From NCBI GenBank assembly GCA_963798775.1, contig CAWCUK010000003.1, positions 124,001-188,000 on the forward strand: a stretch of DNA of 64,000 bases, in the 5' to 3' direction. The notes below the pieces were generated by a model, which did not search any database, was not told the DNA's origin, and was given only the letters and a program-made list of their open reading frames with translations. Position 1 is the first letter of the stretch, and every line of letters starts with the position of its first letter. This document shows positions 53,140-61,549 of this stretch, piece after piece. The DNA is from CAWCUK01 sp963798775. GTDB lineage: Bacteria; Bacteroidota; Ignavibacteria; Ignavibacteriales; Ignavibacteriaceae. A program made the position numbers and the translations under genes.

Positions 53140-54417
53140 ATGTTACAAACTGAAATTTTAAATAAAAAAATAGACAGAAGTATAAAAATACTAGATTCGG
53201 AACAAAAAATTCCTTATGAAGAAAAAGTTTCAGTTCCGGCAGTTGTTCTTTCCAGCCATACCAGCGGGTTAGGCACTATAAGAGCTTTAGGAAAAAAAGG
53301 TGTTCCCATAATCGCGCTTTATTATGAAAAAAATGACATGGGATTTGTTTCGAAATATGTAAATGAAAAAATAATTGTTCCTCACCCGGAAAAAGAAGAA
53401 GTAAAATTTATATCGTCTCTAATAGAAATCGGTAAGAGAATCGGGAAAAGTATTTTATTGCCGGCCGATGATGAAACTCTTTCATCTGTTTCCAGGAATA
53501 AAAGGCTGCTGGAAAAATATTTTTTGGTTGCCGCCACCGATTGGCATATTACCCAAAAATTTATTGATAAAAAATTTACTTATCAGTTGGCTGAGAAGTT
53601 ACATATTCCTATTCCCAAAACTCTTGTCCCTCGTTCTGAGGATGAATTAGCCGAATACGGAAAAAAGGTTATGTATCCATGCATTATAAAACCGACCCAT
53701 AGTCATACTTATTTTGAAGAATTTAAGCGGAAAATGCAGGAAGTATATTCCTATAAAGAAATGTTAAAGGCTTATAAAGAAGCCGCCAAACATAATATTG
53801 AAGTAATGGTTCAGGAGCTAATTCCGGGAGAAGATGATAACGGGGTAAATTACAATTCTTATTTCGCAAACGGTGAAGTTATCGCGGAATTTATTGCTGA
53901 AAAAGTTCGTCTCTCACCGCCAAAATATGGAGTTCCCTGCGTAGTTAAAAGTTCCGTCGATATTCCTGAAGTTTCCGGCCCGGCAAAAAAATTTATTAAA
54001 GCACTGGGATTTAATGGTTATTCATGTATGGAATTTAAGAAAGATTCACGGGATAATATTTATAAATTAATGGAGTTAAACGGCCGAAGTAACAGGTCGG
54101 CATCTTTAGCTATTGAATGCGGAATTAATTTTCAATGGATTATATACAACCATGTTGTAAATAATATTCTACCGGAAACCAAGGATTATAAAAAAGATGT
54201 TTTTTGGATAGACGAAATAAGAGATATTCTTACTACTTCCGGCAGATTTTTAACAGGAAAATATTCTATGAAAAATTTTCTTGCGCCTTATAAAGAACAT
54301 AAAATTTATTCTATTTATGATTCGGACGATATAAAGCCGTTTATAAAAAGATGTTTTGACCTTACGTGGATAACCGGGAATAGAATAATTCGGGCAGCAA
54401 AAAATTTTCTAACCTAA
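53140..54417 (+). CDS. ATP-grasp family ligase
   Basis: 425 residues. The pre-ATP-grasp start (VPAVVLSSHTSGLGTIRALG) is followed by the grasp domain: LLPADDETLS, IPIPKTLVPRSEDELAEYGK, YPCIIKPTHSHTYFEEFK (ATP-binding Lys), VMVQELIPGEDDNGVNYN, GYSCMEFKKDS and LMELNGRSNRSASLAIECG (metal-binding Glu/Asn). ATP-grasp enzymes join a carboxylate to an amine through an acyl phosphate; in a polysaccharide locus the probable role is attaching an amino acid or other acid to an amino sugar. Its partner is the deacetylase that ends one base before it, which could expose the amine. Substrate is inference. Confidence 0.85.
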   Translation: MLQTEILNKKIDRSIKILDSEQKIPYEEKVSVPAVVLSSHTSGLGTIRALGKKGVPIIALYYEKNDMGFVSKYVNEKIIVPHPEKEEVKFISSLIEIGKRIGKSILLPADDETLSSVSRNKRLLEKYFLVAATDWHITQKFIDKKFTYQLAEKLHIPIPKTLVPRSEDELAEYGKKVMYPCIIKPTHSHTYFEEFKRKMQEVYSYKEMLKAYKEAAKHNIEVMVQELIPGEDDNGVNYNSYFANGEVIAEFIAEKVRLSPPKYGVPCVVKSSVDIPEVSGPAKKFIKALGFNGYSCMEFKKDSRDNIYKLMELNGRSNRSASLAIECGINFQWIIYNHVVNNILPETKDYKKDVFWIDEIRDILTTSGRFLTGKYSMKNFLAPYKEHKIYSIYDSDDIKPFIKRCFDLTWITGNRIIRAAKNFLT

Positions 54418-54482
54418 AATAACTTACAAGGCCGCACCGGCATTAAATAATAAAAAGTATAACTAATAAATAAGGATTGTAG

Positions 54483-55721
54483 ATGAAGAGAATATGTATG
54501 ATAACACAGTCGCCGTACCCATTTGATCCTCGCGTACGCCGAGAAGCAGAGGTACTTGCAAAAGCTGGATATGAAGTAGATATATTTTGTATTAGATACG
54601 ATGGCCAATCCAAAGTAGAATCATTTGGTAATATTACAGCACATCGAATTATGAAACATACTAACCAAGAAAATATTGTTCGATATTTATTAACGTCTTC
54701 TATTTTCTTTCTAAAATCATTTTTTAAGCTGCAGCTTCTTCACTCTAAAAGAAAATATTCTATTGTACAAATACATAATATGCCCGATTATCATGTATTT
54801 ACTACAATTTTTCAAAAATTACAGGGTGTTAAAATTGTGCTCGATATTCATGATTTAACTCCTGAACTATTTGACGCGAAATGGTCAGGTAAAAAAGGTA
54901 AAATATTCAGTAAAGTTGTACGAATAATCGAACAGCGGTCTTGTAAATTCGCCGATGAAGTAATTACTGTTACGGCCGGTTGTAAAGAAAAGTTAGTCGG
55001 CAGAGGAACTCCCGAAGAAAAGGTAACCTTGGTTCTTAATACACCCGATACTTCTATATTTAAATTTAGCCGGGATAGGAATTATTCAAAGATTAAAAAA
55101 GATTTAAAGCTGCTTTACCACGGTACAATAGCCGAAAGATTCGGAATTCATTTAGCGGTTGAATCAATGAAATATGTAAAGGAGTTTATTCCCGGCAGCA
55201 TCTTCTTTGTCTATGGGAAATATGATGATAGCTACAAAAAAAAGCTGGAGAAACAAATTGCAGATTTAGGATTAAAAGAAAATGTTTTTTTATTAGGCCG
55301 ACGGTCGCTTGAGGAAATTTCCGATATAATTAAAGACTGTGATATTGGTGTTGTTCCTTATGAAAGCAATGAATATATGAACCTTGCTCTTTCAACTAAA
55401 ACATTTGAATACGCGGCCGCGGGACTTCCTGTAGTTGCGACAGATTTGGAAACTTTAAAAAAGACTTTTGGTAAATCCGCCCTAACTTATGTTAAAGATG
55501 GTGAACCCATTGAATTGGCCGATAATATTTATCAATTAGCTATGAATCCTGAAAAAAGAAAAACACAAGTTGAAGCTGCTAAAAACGCTATCTCTATGAT
55601 TTCTTGGGATATTATGGCCGGCAGATATTTAAGCTTAATGAGAAGGCTGATGAATGAAGAATCATTAATGGAAGTAAAACATCCGCATAAAAAAATTAAA
55701 AAGAGTGAATCTGTATATTGA
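54483..55721 (+). CDS. Glycosyltransferase family 4
   Basis: 412 residues, GT-B fold. N-terminal domain: MITQSPYPFDPRVRREAEVL (typical N-terminal R-V-R-R-E-A), VQIHNMPDYHVFT, LDIHDLTPELF. C-terminal donor domain: KLLYHGTIAERFGIHLAVES, VFLLGRRSLEEISDIIKDCD and the E-x7-E block in LSTKTFEYAAAGLPVVATDL. It transfers a sugar from a nucleotide donor to the growing lipid-linked unit. Donor and linkage cannot be read. Confidence 0.92.
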   Translation: MKRICMITQSPYPFDPRVRREAEVLAKAGYEVDIFCIRYDGQSKVESFGNITAHRIMKHTNQENIVRYLLTSSIFFLKSFFKLQLLHSKRKYSIVQIHNMPDYHVFTTIFQKLQGVKIVLDIHDLTPELFDAKWSGKKGKIFSKVVRIIEQRSCKFADEVITVTAGCKEKLVGRGTPEEKVTLVLNTPDTSIFKFSRDRNYSKIKKDLKLLYHGTIAERFGIHLAVESMKYVKEFIPGSIFFVYGKYDDSYKKKLEKQIADLGLKENVFLLGRRSLEEISDIIKDCDIGVVPYESNEYMNLALSTKTFEYAAAGLPVVATDLETLKKTFGKSALTYVKDGEPIELADNIYQLAMNPEKRKTQVEAAKNAISMISWDIMAGRYLSLMRRLMNEESLMEVKHPHKKIKKSESVY

Positions 55722-55739
55722 TATTTCGGAGGATAAATA

Positions 55740-56507
55740 TTGGAGCAGTTAACCAGAAAAAAAAGAACAAAAATTATAGGTAAATTAAATGATGAGCCTA
55801 AAGCTGATAGGACTGAAATAAAAATTGATCCTAATAAAATTTTTCGTTTCTTGGGAGTTTTTGTAATCATTCTTACGGCGGCCTCATTTATAGGGCAAAT
55901 TTATAAATATGATTTTGGGCGCGACAGGTATATTGTTTCATTATTTGATTTAGATAAAGAATGGAATTTTCCTACATGGTATTCTTCGGCAACTTTGTTA
56001 ATTACTTCTTTACTTCTTTTAACAATTGCTTTCGCTAAGCGGGCTGAAAAAGATGAATTCGTAAGACAATGGTCATTCCTTTCTTTACTTTTTCTTCTTA
56101 TGTCAATTGATGAATCAGTTCAGCTTCACGAACAAACAAGTACTCCGATAAGAGCTTTACTTGGTTCCGGCGGAATAATTTATTTTGCATGGGTAATTCC
56201 GGCAGCGGCTTTTCTTCTGGTTTTGGCAGTACTTTATTTTAAATTTATTATGAATCTTCCTAACAAGTTTAAGTTCTGGTTTATTCTCTCCGGTTTAGTT
56301 TATGTTATGGGAGCAGTTGGAATGGAATGTATAGATAGTATTTTTAGAAGCACACACGGAGAAAATAATTTATCTTATTCTTTCCTTACAAATTTTGAAG
56401 AGCTATTGGAAATGACGGGCGTACTGCTTTTTATCTTTACATTGTTGAAATATATATCTGCCGAGTTTAATAATTTAACAATTTCTTTCAGCGAAAAATT
56501 AAATTAG
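55740..56507 (+). CDS. Polytopic membrane protein with intramembrane D-E-x4-H-E motif
   Basis: 255 residues starting at TTG (55740), supported by CGGAGG 7 bases upstream. Six membrane helices follow a basic N-terminus. Conserved-looking polar residues lie at helix ends: LMSIDESVQLHEQ (about 120-132), VGMECIDSIF (about 199-208), HGENN and NFEELLEMTG. Clustered Asp, Glu and His at the membrane face suggest metal binding and possibly hydrolase or transferase activity. No named family was recognised. Similar proteins with F-L-S-x-D-E-x-x-x-x-H-E blocks occur in polysaccharide loci (from general knowledge, not checked). Confidence 0.65.
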   Translation: MEQLTRKKRTKIIGKLNDEPKADRTEIKIDPNKIFRFLGVFVIILTAASFIGQIYKYDFGRDRYIVSLFDLDKEWNFPTWYSSATLLITSLLLLTIAFAKRAEKDEFVRQWSFLSLLFLLMSIDESVQLHEQTSTPIRALLGSGGIIYFAWVIPAAAFLLVLAVLYFKFIMNLPNKFKFWFILSGLVYVMGAVGMECIDSIFRSTHGENNLSYSFLTNFEELLEMTGVLLFIFTLLKYISAEFNNLTISFSEKLN

Positions 56508-56529
56508 TACAAAAGAGTAAATCGTTTTT

Positions 56530-57975
56530 ATGGATAAAAATTTTAAGAAAAAATTTCTAAAAGGATCTGCCGCAGCTTCAATAGGAACCATCTCCAGTAT
56601 GGCGTTCCATTTTGTAAGTATTATGCTTTTAACAAGGCATTTGCTTAAAGAAGAATTCGGTATTTATATCATCATTATTCTTGTGGTTAATCTTTTTAAT
56701 TTAATAGGCGGATTAGGCCTTGAGTACACACTGGTAAAGTTTATTTCTTCTGAAAATGAAGAAGAGAGGAAGAATGTTTTTTCTCCCGTTATTTTAATGC
56801 GTGCCGCACAGCTAATTTTAGTTGCAGTCCTTTTTTATGCGTTAAGCGATCTTGTTGTGCCGCTTTTCAGTGTTAAAATTAAGAGTTTCGTAATGCTTAT
56901 TCCGCTGCTGTTTTTCTTTACCAGTTTTCGGGATCTGTTTTACAATCTGCTGCAAGGATTAAATTTATTTAAAAAATATGCTCTGGTACAAGTTATTTCC
57001 GCCGCTGTAAGAGTGGGACTAATTTTAGCTTTTATGAATTACGGAAAACTTAGCCTTCTTAATTTAGTTTATATCGAAATAGGTACAACATTTTTGGCTG
57101 TTGTTACACAAATAAGTGTAGTGCCGTTTAAGAAAATTTCTTTAGGCGCGACGGATAAAGAAAAATATAAGAAAATTTTGAAGTTCAGCATTCCGCTTTA
57201 TTTTAACAACCTGCTTACATTCACTTATGATAGAATAAGTATTTTCATAATTGGTGCTTATTTAAGCCCTGTTAGTGTTGCATATTATGATGTAGCACAG
57301 AAAGTACCGGAGGCTTTGAAAAAAATATTTCATTCTTTTATTATAGTTTACTTTCCAAATATCTCGCAGTTATTCTCGAAAGGGGATAAGGACGCGGCCG
57401 AAAATTTAATGAATAAATCTTTAGTTATTATTTCGTTAATAACTACGTTTTGCGTACTTATAGCTTTTTTATTCAGAAACGAAATTATAATTCTTTTATT
57501 CTCTGAAAAATATTTAGGGTCGTCTTTAGCTTTTGCTTTACTTATGCTGAACTTTTATTTACGTGCAATATCTAATATAATGGGATATTCTTTAGTTTCG
57601 GCGGGTTATTCATCAGTTCCCGTTAAAGTTAATTCAGTCTCAAGTATCATCAGCATCGGCGGAAGTTTAATCTTAATTCCTTTATTCGGATTTATCGGTG
57701 CGGTTTATTCACTTCTAACAATGAATATAGTTTCTCAAATTATATTCTATTCTTATCTTGTTAAAGCCGGAATAGACGCTAGAGTTATAAAATACTTAAA
57801 GCCGCTGTTTATAATACTGGCAACAGCTTTTATTTATTTTTTAATTGGTTATGACTCTTTAATATTTAAATTAACTTTTATTGCTGTTTATGTTGCGTTA
57901 GGATGGCTTTTTATAAAAGAATTTAAATTTTATTTTAAATTGTGTTTTAATTTAATTCCAAAATTCAAACAGTAG
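56530..57975 (+). CDS. Polysaccharide flippase (Wzx-like, MOP superfamily)
   Basis: 481 residues with about 14 hydrophobic helices. The N-terminal KKFLKGSAAASIGTISSMAF and LTRHLLKEEFGIYIIIILVV, and the central FSIPLYFNNLLTFTYDRISI with VAYYDVAQKVPEAL, are typical of PST-type flippases. It moves the lipid-linked repeat unit across the inner membrane. It is flanked by transferases and the polymerase. Confidence 0.92.
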   Translation: MDKNFKKKFLKGSAAASIGTISSMAFHFVSIMLLTRHLLKEEFGIYIIIILVVNLFNLIGGLGLEYTLVKFISSENEEERKNVFSPVILMRAAQLILVAVLFYALSDLVVPLFSVKIKSFVMLIPLLFFFTSFRDLFYNLLQGLNLFKKYALVQVISAAVRVGLILAFMNYGKLSLLNLVYIEIGTTFLAVVTQISVVPFKKISLGATDKEKYKKILKFSIPLYFNNLLTFTYDRISIFIIGAYLSPVSVAYYDVAQKVPEALKKIFHSFIIVYFPNISQLFSKGDKDAAENLMNKSLVIISLITTFCVLIAFLFRNEIIILLFSEKYLGSSLAFALLMLNFYLRAISNIMGYSLVSAGYSSVPVKVNSVSSIISIGGSLILIPLFGFIGAVYSLLTMNIVSQIIFYSYLVKAGIDARVIKYLKPLFIILATAFIYFLIGYDSLIFKLTFIAVYVALGWLFIKEFKFYFKLCFNLIPKFKQ

Positions 57976-57989
57976 TACCATTCGTTTTT

Positions 57990-58004
57990 TGCACTGCAAG
58001 TTCG
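57990..58004. promoter_or_regulatory. Candidate enhancer dyad for the NtrC-type regulator, site 2
   Basis: TGCACTGCAAGTTCG keeps the half-sites TGCAC-N5-GTTC of site 1, followed by GATAT in both. It begins exactly 87 bp before the -24 T at 58077, the same spacing as site 1. Confidence 0.6.
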
Positions 58005-58076
58005 GATATCAAACGCCTATACATTTCTTATTCTGAAAATAATCCCCAAAATACAGCAAATCGGCAATTTATTTTT

Positions 58077-58091
58077 TGGTATCCTTATTGC
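58077..58091 (+). promoter_or_regulatory. Sigma-54 (-24/-12) promoter of the lipoprotein gene
   Basis: TGGTAT-CCTTA-TTGC: GG and GC at the right spacing, and the CCTTATTGC half identical to the promoter at 43514. The -24 box deviates (TAT for CAC). It lies 58 bp before the ATG at 58150. Confidence 0.75.
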
Positions 58092-58149
58092 ATGTACATA
58101 AATGAAACAAAGTTAACTACAATTGAACATTTTAGGAGCCAAAATAAGA

Positions 58150-59298
58150 ATGAAAATTATTTTTAAAATATCGATAGTTATTCTGTTAGTCTTAGGGATT
58201 AATGGATGTTTACCGAAAAACAATGATCCCAATAGTTCGTTGGGAAATTCTAGAGTTAAAGGGAAAATAGTAATAGATGGTGTTCCCGTTGCAAATGCGC
58301 AAGTAAATTTTGACGGAAAAGAAGAATGGAAAACATCAACAAATTCAAACGGTGATTTTGAAGTTTCTACTCTTACAACAGGTGATCATAATTTTTCCGC
58401 GATAAAACAATTTGAAGATAACCAATTTGTACAGCAGAAAAATTCAATTAATATAAACAACGCGGAAACAGACCTTGGTACTATATCTCTTGTTAAACCC
58501 GTTCATTTATTCGCGATTGATGCGAATAAAGTAGACTCTGTTTCAATACCTTTAAGCTGGAGTAAGGCAAATTCTTCCTCTTTCAAAAATTATAAAATCT
58601 ACAGAGGTGCTTCATCTAATTTATTAGATACTAACGGAGTGGAAATTTTTACGGCTTCTTCGAATAATGATACTACTTTTATTGATAATACTTTTAGTAC
58701 AGGCATTGACAATTATTACCGTGTTTATACTATTTCAAATAATGGTGCTGTATCGGCAAGTAATATTGTAAGTATTAAAGTTAAAGGAACCAATTTGGTA
58801 AGCAACGGAGATTTTGAGCAATCAAAAGACGGAATTATTCCGGATTATTGGCTTACACGTTTGGCCGGTACTCCTGAATTTAATTATTTCAATACAACTA
58901 CCGAAACCGCTGCCGTTGGCAGCCACAGCTTAAAAATTTCTTATGATAAATCCAAAGATCATCCGGATTCCGTGTGGGGAAGCTGGGGTGGAATATATAC
59001 TACAATCTCCACAAACAATATGGTTGTTGGAAAAGAATACACACTATCATTCTGGGTAAAAGCTGATGTAGGTATTTTTGAAATAAGATTAATGAAAAAT
59101 AACAATTTTGATGTCGGCGAAAGACATCCGTTAATTGATGAAAAAATTAAAGCCGTGGAAGGCTGGAAACAGGAAAATTTAACTTTTACAATTGATGAAG
59201 ATACACAATATATGGAATTATGGATAAGCACAGGGCCGGGCCAATCCGATAACGGAATTGTAAAAGGATATATAGACAACGTAGAAATTTTAAAATAA
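58150..59298 (+). CDS. Surface lipoprotein with carboxypeptidase-regulatory-like, Fn3-like and carbohydrate-binding-like domains
   Basis: 382 residues from the ATG at 58150, which follows TAGGAG; an upstream TTG adds nine unlikely residues. Lipobox LGINGC puts the lipidated Cys at residue 20. Next come a carboxypeptidase-regulatory-like domain (KGKIVIDGVPVANAQVNFDG, about 32-110), an Fn3-like domain (SIPLSWSKANSSSFKNYKIY, about 125-215) and a C-terminal jelly-roll of carbohydrate-binding type (NLVSNGDFEQSKDGIIPDYW; GKEYTLSFWVKADV; YIDNVEILK, about 220-382). It may hold polysaccharide at the cell surface. It has its own sigma-54 promoter inside the locus. Confidence 0.8.
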   Translation: MKIIFKISIVILLVLGINGCLPKNNDPNSSLGNSRVKGKIVIDGVPVANAQVNFDGKEEWKTSTNSNGDFEVSTLTTGDHNFSAIKQFEDNQFVQQKNSININNAETDLGTISLVKPVHLFAIDANKVDSVSIPLSWSKANSSSFKNYKIYRGASSNLLDTNGVEIFTASSNNDTTFIDNTFSTGIDNYYRVYTISNNGAVSASNIVSIKVKGTNLVSNGDFEQSKDGIIPDYWLTRLAGTPEFNYFNTTTETAAVGSHSLKISYDKSKDHPDSVWGSWGGIYTTISTNNMVVGKEYTLSFWVKADVGIFEIRLMKNNNFDVGERHPLIDEKIKAVEGWKQENLTFTIDEDTQYMELWISTGPGQSDNGIVKGYIDNVEILK

Positions 59299-59316
59299 TT
59301 GTTAAGGTTAAACTAA

Positions 59317-60219
59317 ATGCTTTGTTCAGTATGCGTAGCGACTTATAAAAGGCCTCAGCTTTTAAACGATTTGTTAAACAGTTTACGGAATCAGAATCTT
59401 CCGCAAAATTTAGAACTGGAAGTTATTACTGTGGATAATGATGTTGAAAAATCGGCCGAACAAACTGTTAAAGAATTTATAGAAAGTTCCGGTATGAAAA
59501 TAAGATATTATACGCAGCCGGAAAAAAATATCTGTCTCACCCGGAATAAGGCGGTTCATGAATCTAGAGGGAAATATATATTATTTGTTGACGATGATGA
59601 AATTGCTTCACCGGATTGGGCAGCGCTGCTCGTAAAAACTTTAGAGGATTATAAAGCCGATGCGGTTTTTGGAAGAGTAATTCCCATTTTTAATGAGGAT
59701 ACTCCGGAATGGATTAAGCAAAGTAAGTTGTATGACAAAAAACTTCCTCCCACCGGTGAAGAAGTTTCATTTACCCGTACTTCAAATTGTATTGTAAAAG
59801 CGGATTTGATAAAATCGATGGAAGGCCCATTCGATCCTTCTTACGGACTTACCGGCGGAGAAGATTCCCATCTTTTCAGAAGGATGAAAAGAAAAGGCGC
59901 TAAATATATTAGCTGTTATGAAGCCTATGTTACGGAATATATGCCCTCAAACAGAACCAATATTAATTGGTTAGTTAAAAGATCATTCCGGGCGGGTAAT
60001 TCTTACACAAGAAGCGCGATTGAACTTACAAAAAAGGATAAAGTGATTACCAAATTTATTTTAATGGGAAGAGCTTTTAGCTTCAGTATCATCAGCATTT
60101 TCTTTTTTATTATTTCAACTCCGCTTAGAAAATGGCGTACTCATTGGATGCTGAAATTTGCCGGAAATGTCGGGCATTTATCCGCGATTTTTGGTTATCA
60201 TTATCAAGAGTATAAATAA
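59317..60219 (+). CDS. Glycosyltransferase family 2
   Basis: 300 residues. GT-A fold: CVATYKRPQLLNDLLNSLRN, VITVDNDVEKSAEQ, YTQPEKNICLTRNKAV, the D-x-D-type metal site in ILFVDDDEIASPDW, and GLTGGEDSHLFRRMKRKG as acceptor site. A C-terminal membrane helix (FSIISIFFFIISTP) anchors it at the inner membrane. It adds a sugar from a nucleotide donor to the lipid-linked unit. Confidence 0.92.
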   Translation: MLCSVCVATYKRPQLLNDLLNSLRNQNLPQNLELEVITVDNDVEKSAEQTVKEFIESSGMKIRYYTQPEKNICLTRNKAVHESRGKYILFVDDDEIASPDWAALLVKTLEDYKADAVFGRVIPIFNEDTPEWIKQSKLYDKKLPPTGEEVSFTRTSNCIVKADLIKSMEGPFDPSYGLTGGEDSHLFRRMKRKGAKYISCYEAYVTEYMPSNRTNINWLVKRSFRAGNSYTRSAIELTKKDKVITKFILMGRAFSFSIISIFFFIISTPLRKWRTHWMLKFAGNVGHLSAIFGYHYQEYK

Positions 60220-60223
60220 TTTT

Positions 60224-61534
60224 ATGGAATACGTGGAAAGTAACATACAGGACATTCGATATTTAGAAGAAGCGGAAACGAGAGAAAATATCTATTCTTT
60301 TATCGCTAAATTTTCTTTCTTCGTCTTCTGGTTTTTCGTTATTTACGGAACTCATCTTCCGTTTCAGGAAAGAGCTGCCGATATTGACGACATAGCTACT
60401 TCTAATATTGTTAATCAAATTGTGTTTTCAGCGCTTTTTCTTACTTCATGCTTTGCGCTTATTCCTAAACTTAGAGAAGTAGTAACTATAATTAAACGAG
60501 AAAAAATTCTATTCGCGTTTTTACTATGGTGCTCACTAAGTATACTTTGGTCCGATTATAAATTTGTGTCTTTTAAAAGATTGTTCCAGATATTCACCGC
60601 TTATACAGTGCTTTTAGCCGGACTGCTGCATACACGTTCTTCAAAAGATTTATTTAAATACTTCAAAATATTGTTTGCTCCGTATATAATAATTTCTTTA
60701 GTAACTATTTTTACTGTGCCGGCCGCAAGAGATGAATATGGAATGTGGCGCGGAATTGCTACTCATAAAAATTTTCTGGGGCAAGCAAGTTTATTAAGTG
60801 CTTTGATTTGGTTTTATTCGCTGAAAATTGACTCATATAAAGGGAAGGTTTTCGCGTGGTTTATGCTGGCAATATCAATTGTTTTACTAATAGGGTCATC
60901 CAGCACCACATCTACTTTAACTTTTGTTTTTATCGTCTTCGCGTGGTTTTTATTCTTTTTAGACGATCAATTTAAAACGTTGGGCGTAGGAAGAATCCTT
61001 TCTACACTAACCATTTTTTCCCTAATTGCCCTTCTTATTCTCGCGATAACGCTGGCGCCGGATATCGGCAAAAGCTTATTCGGTGATATGGGAAAAGACA
61101 TGACCTTTACGGGACGTACTGAAATTTGGGGCGATATTTTTAAAGAGATTGGTAAACATCCTTGGTTAGGCGCCGGTTTCCAAAGTTTTTGGGTCTTAGA
61201 TAATAATTCATTGCTTCTGCTTTACAATATTTACATTTGGCTGCCGAAACAAGCGCATAATGGTTATATAGATATTCTTAATGAAGTAGGAATAATAGGA
61301 TTATTTATTTTAGTAGGAATGATATTTAATTATTTTATAAATTTGGCAAGATATAACGGGGAACAATTCTGGAAATGGTTTATTGTCGCCGCTTTAATTA
61401 TAAATTTCCAGGAATCTACATTATTCCGGCCGGGTATAATGAGCGGAATTATGTTCATGTTTGCATATCTTGCTTTGTTTACTGATTCGGTTTATGAAAA
61501 TGAAGAATTTGAATTAATAGAAGAAACAGAGTAA
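60224..61534 (+). CDS. O-antigen polymerase/ligase (Wzy/WaaL-like)
   Basis: 436 residues from the ATG at 60224 (MEYVESNIQDIRYLEE), 4 bp after the GT2 stop. About 11 membrane helices. A large periplasmic loop has MTFTGRTEIWGDIFKEIGKH, PWLGAGFQSFW and PKQAHNGYIDILNEVGIIGL: the conserved R, the W-x-G-A/G-x-x-x-x-x segment and the catalytic-type His of the O-antigen ligase/Wzy family. In a Wzx/Wzy locus this is most likely the repeat-unit polymerase. Confidence 0.88.
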   Translation: MEYVESNIQDIRYLEEAETRENIYSFIAKFSFFVFWFFVIYGTHLPFQERAADIDDIATSNIVNQIVFSALFLTSCFALIPKLREVVTIIKREKILFAFLLWCSLSILWSDYKFVSFKRLFQIFTAYTVLLAGLLHTRSSKDLFKYFKILFAPYIIISLVTIFTVPAARDEYGMWRGIATHKNFLGQASLLSALIWFYSLKIDSYKGKVFAWFMLAISIVLLIGSSSTTSTLTFVFIVFAWFLFFLDDQFKTLGVGRILSTLTIFSLIALLILAITLAPDIGKSLFGDMGKDMTFTGRTEIWGDIFKEIGKHPWLGAGFQSFWVLDNNSLLLLYNIYIWLPKQAHNGYIDILNEVGIIGLFILVGMIFNYFINLARYNGEQFWKWFIVAALIINFQESTLFRPGIMSGIMFMFAYLALFTDSVYENEEFELIEETE

Positions 61535-61549
61535 AAAGGGAAAGTTTTA

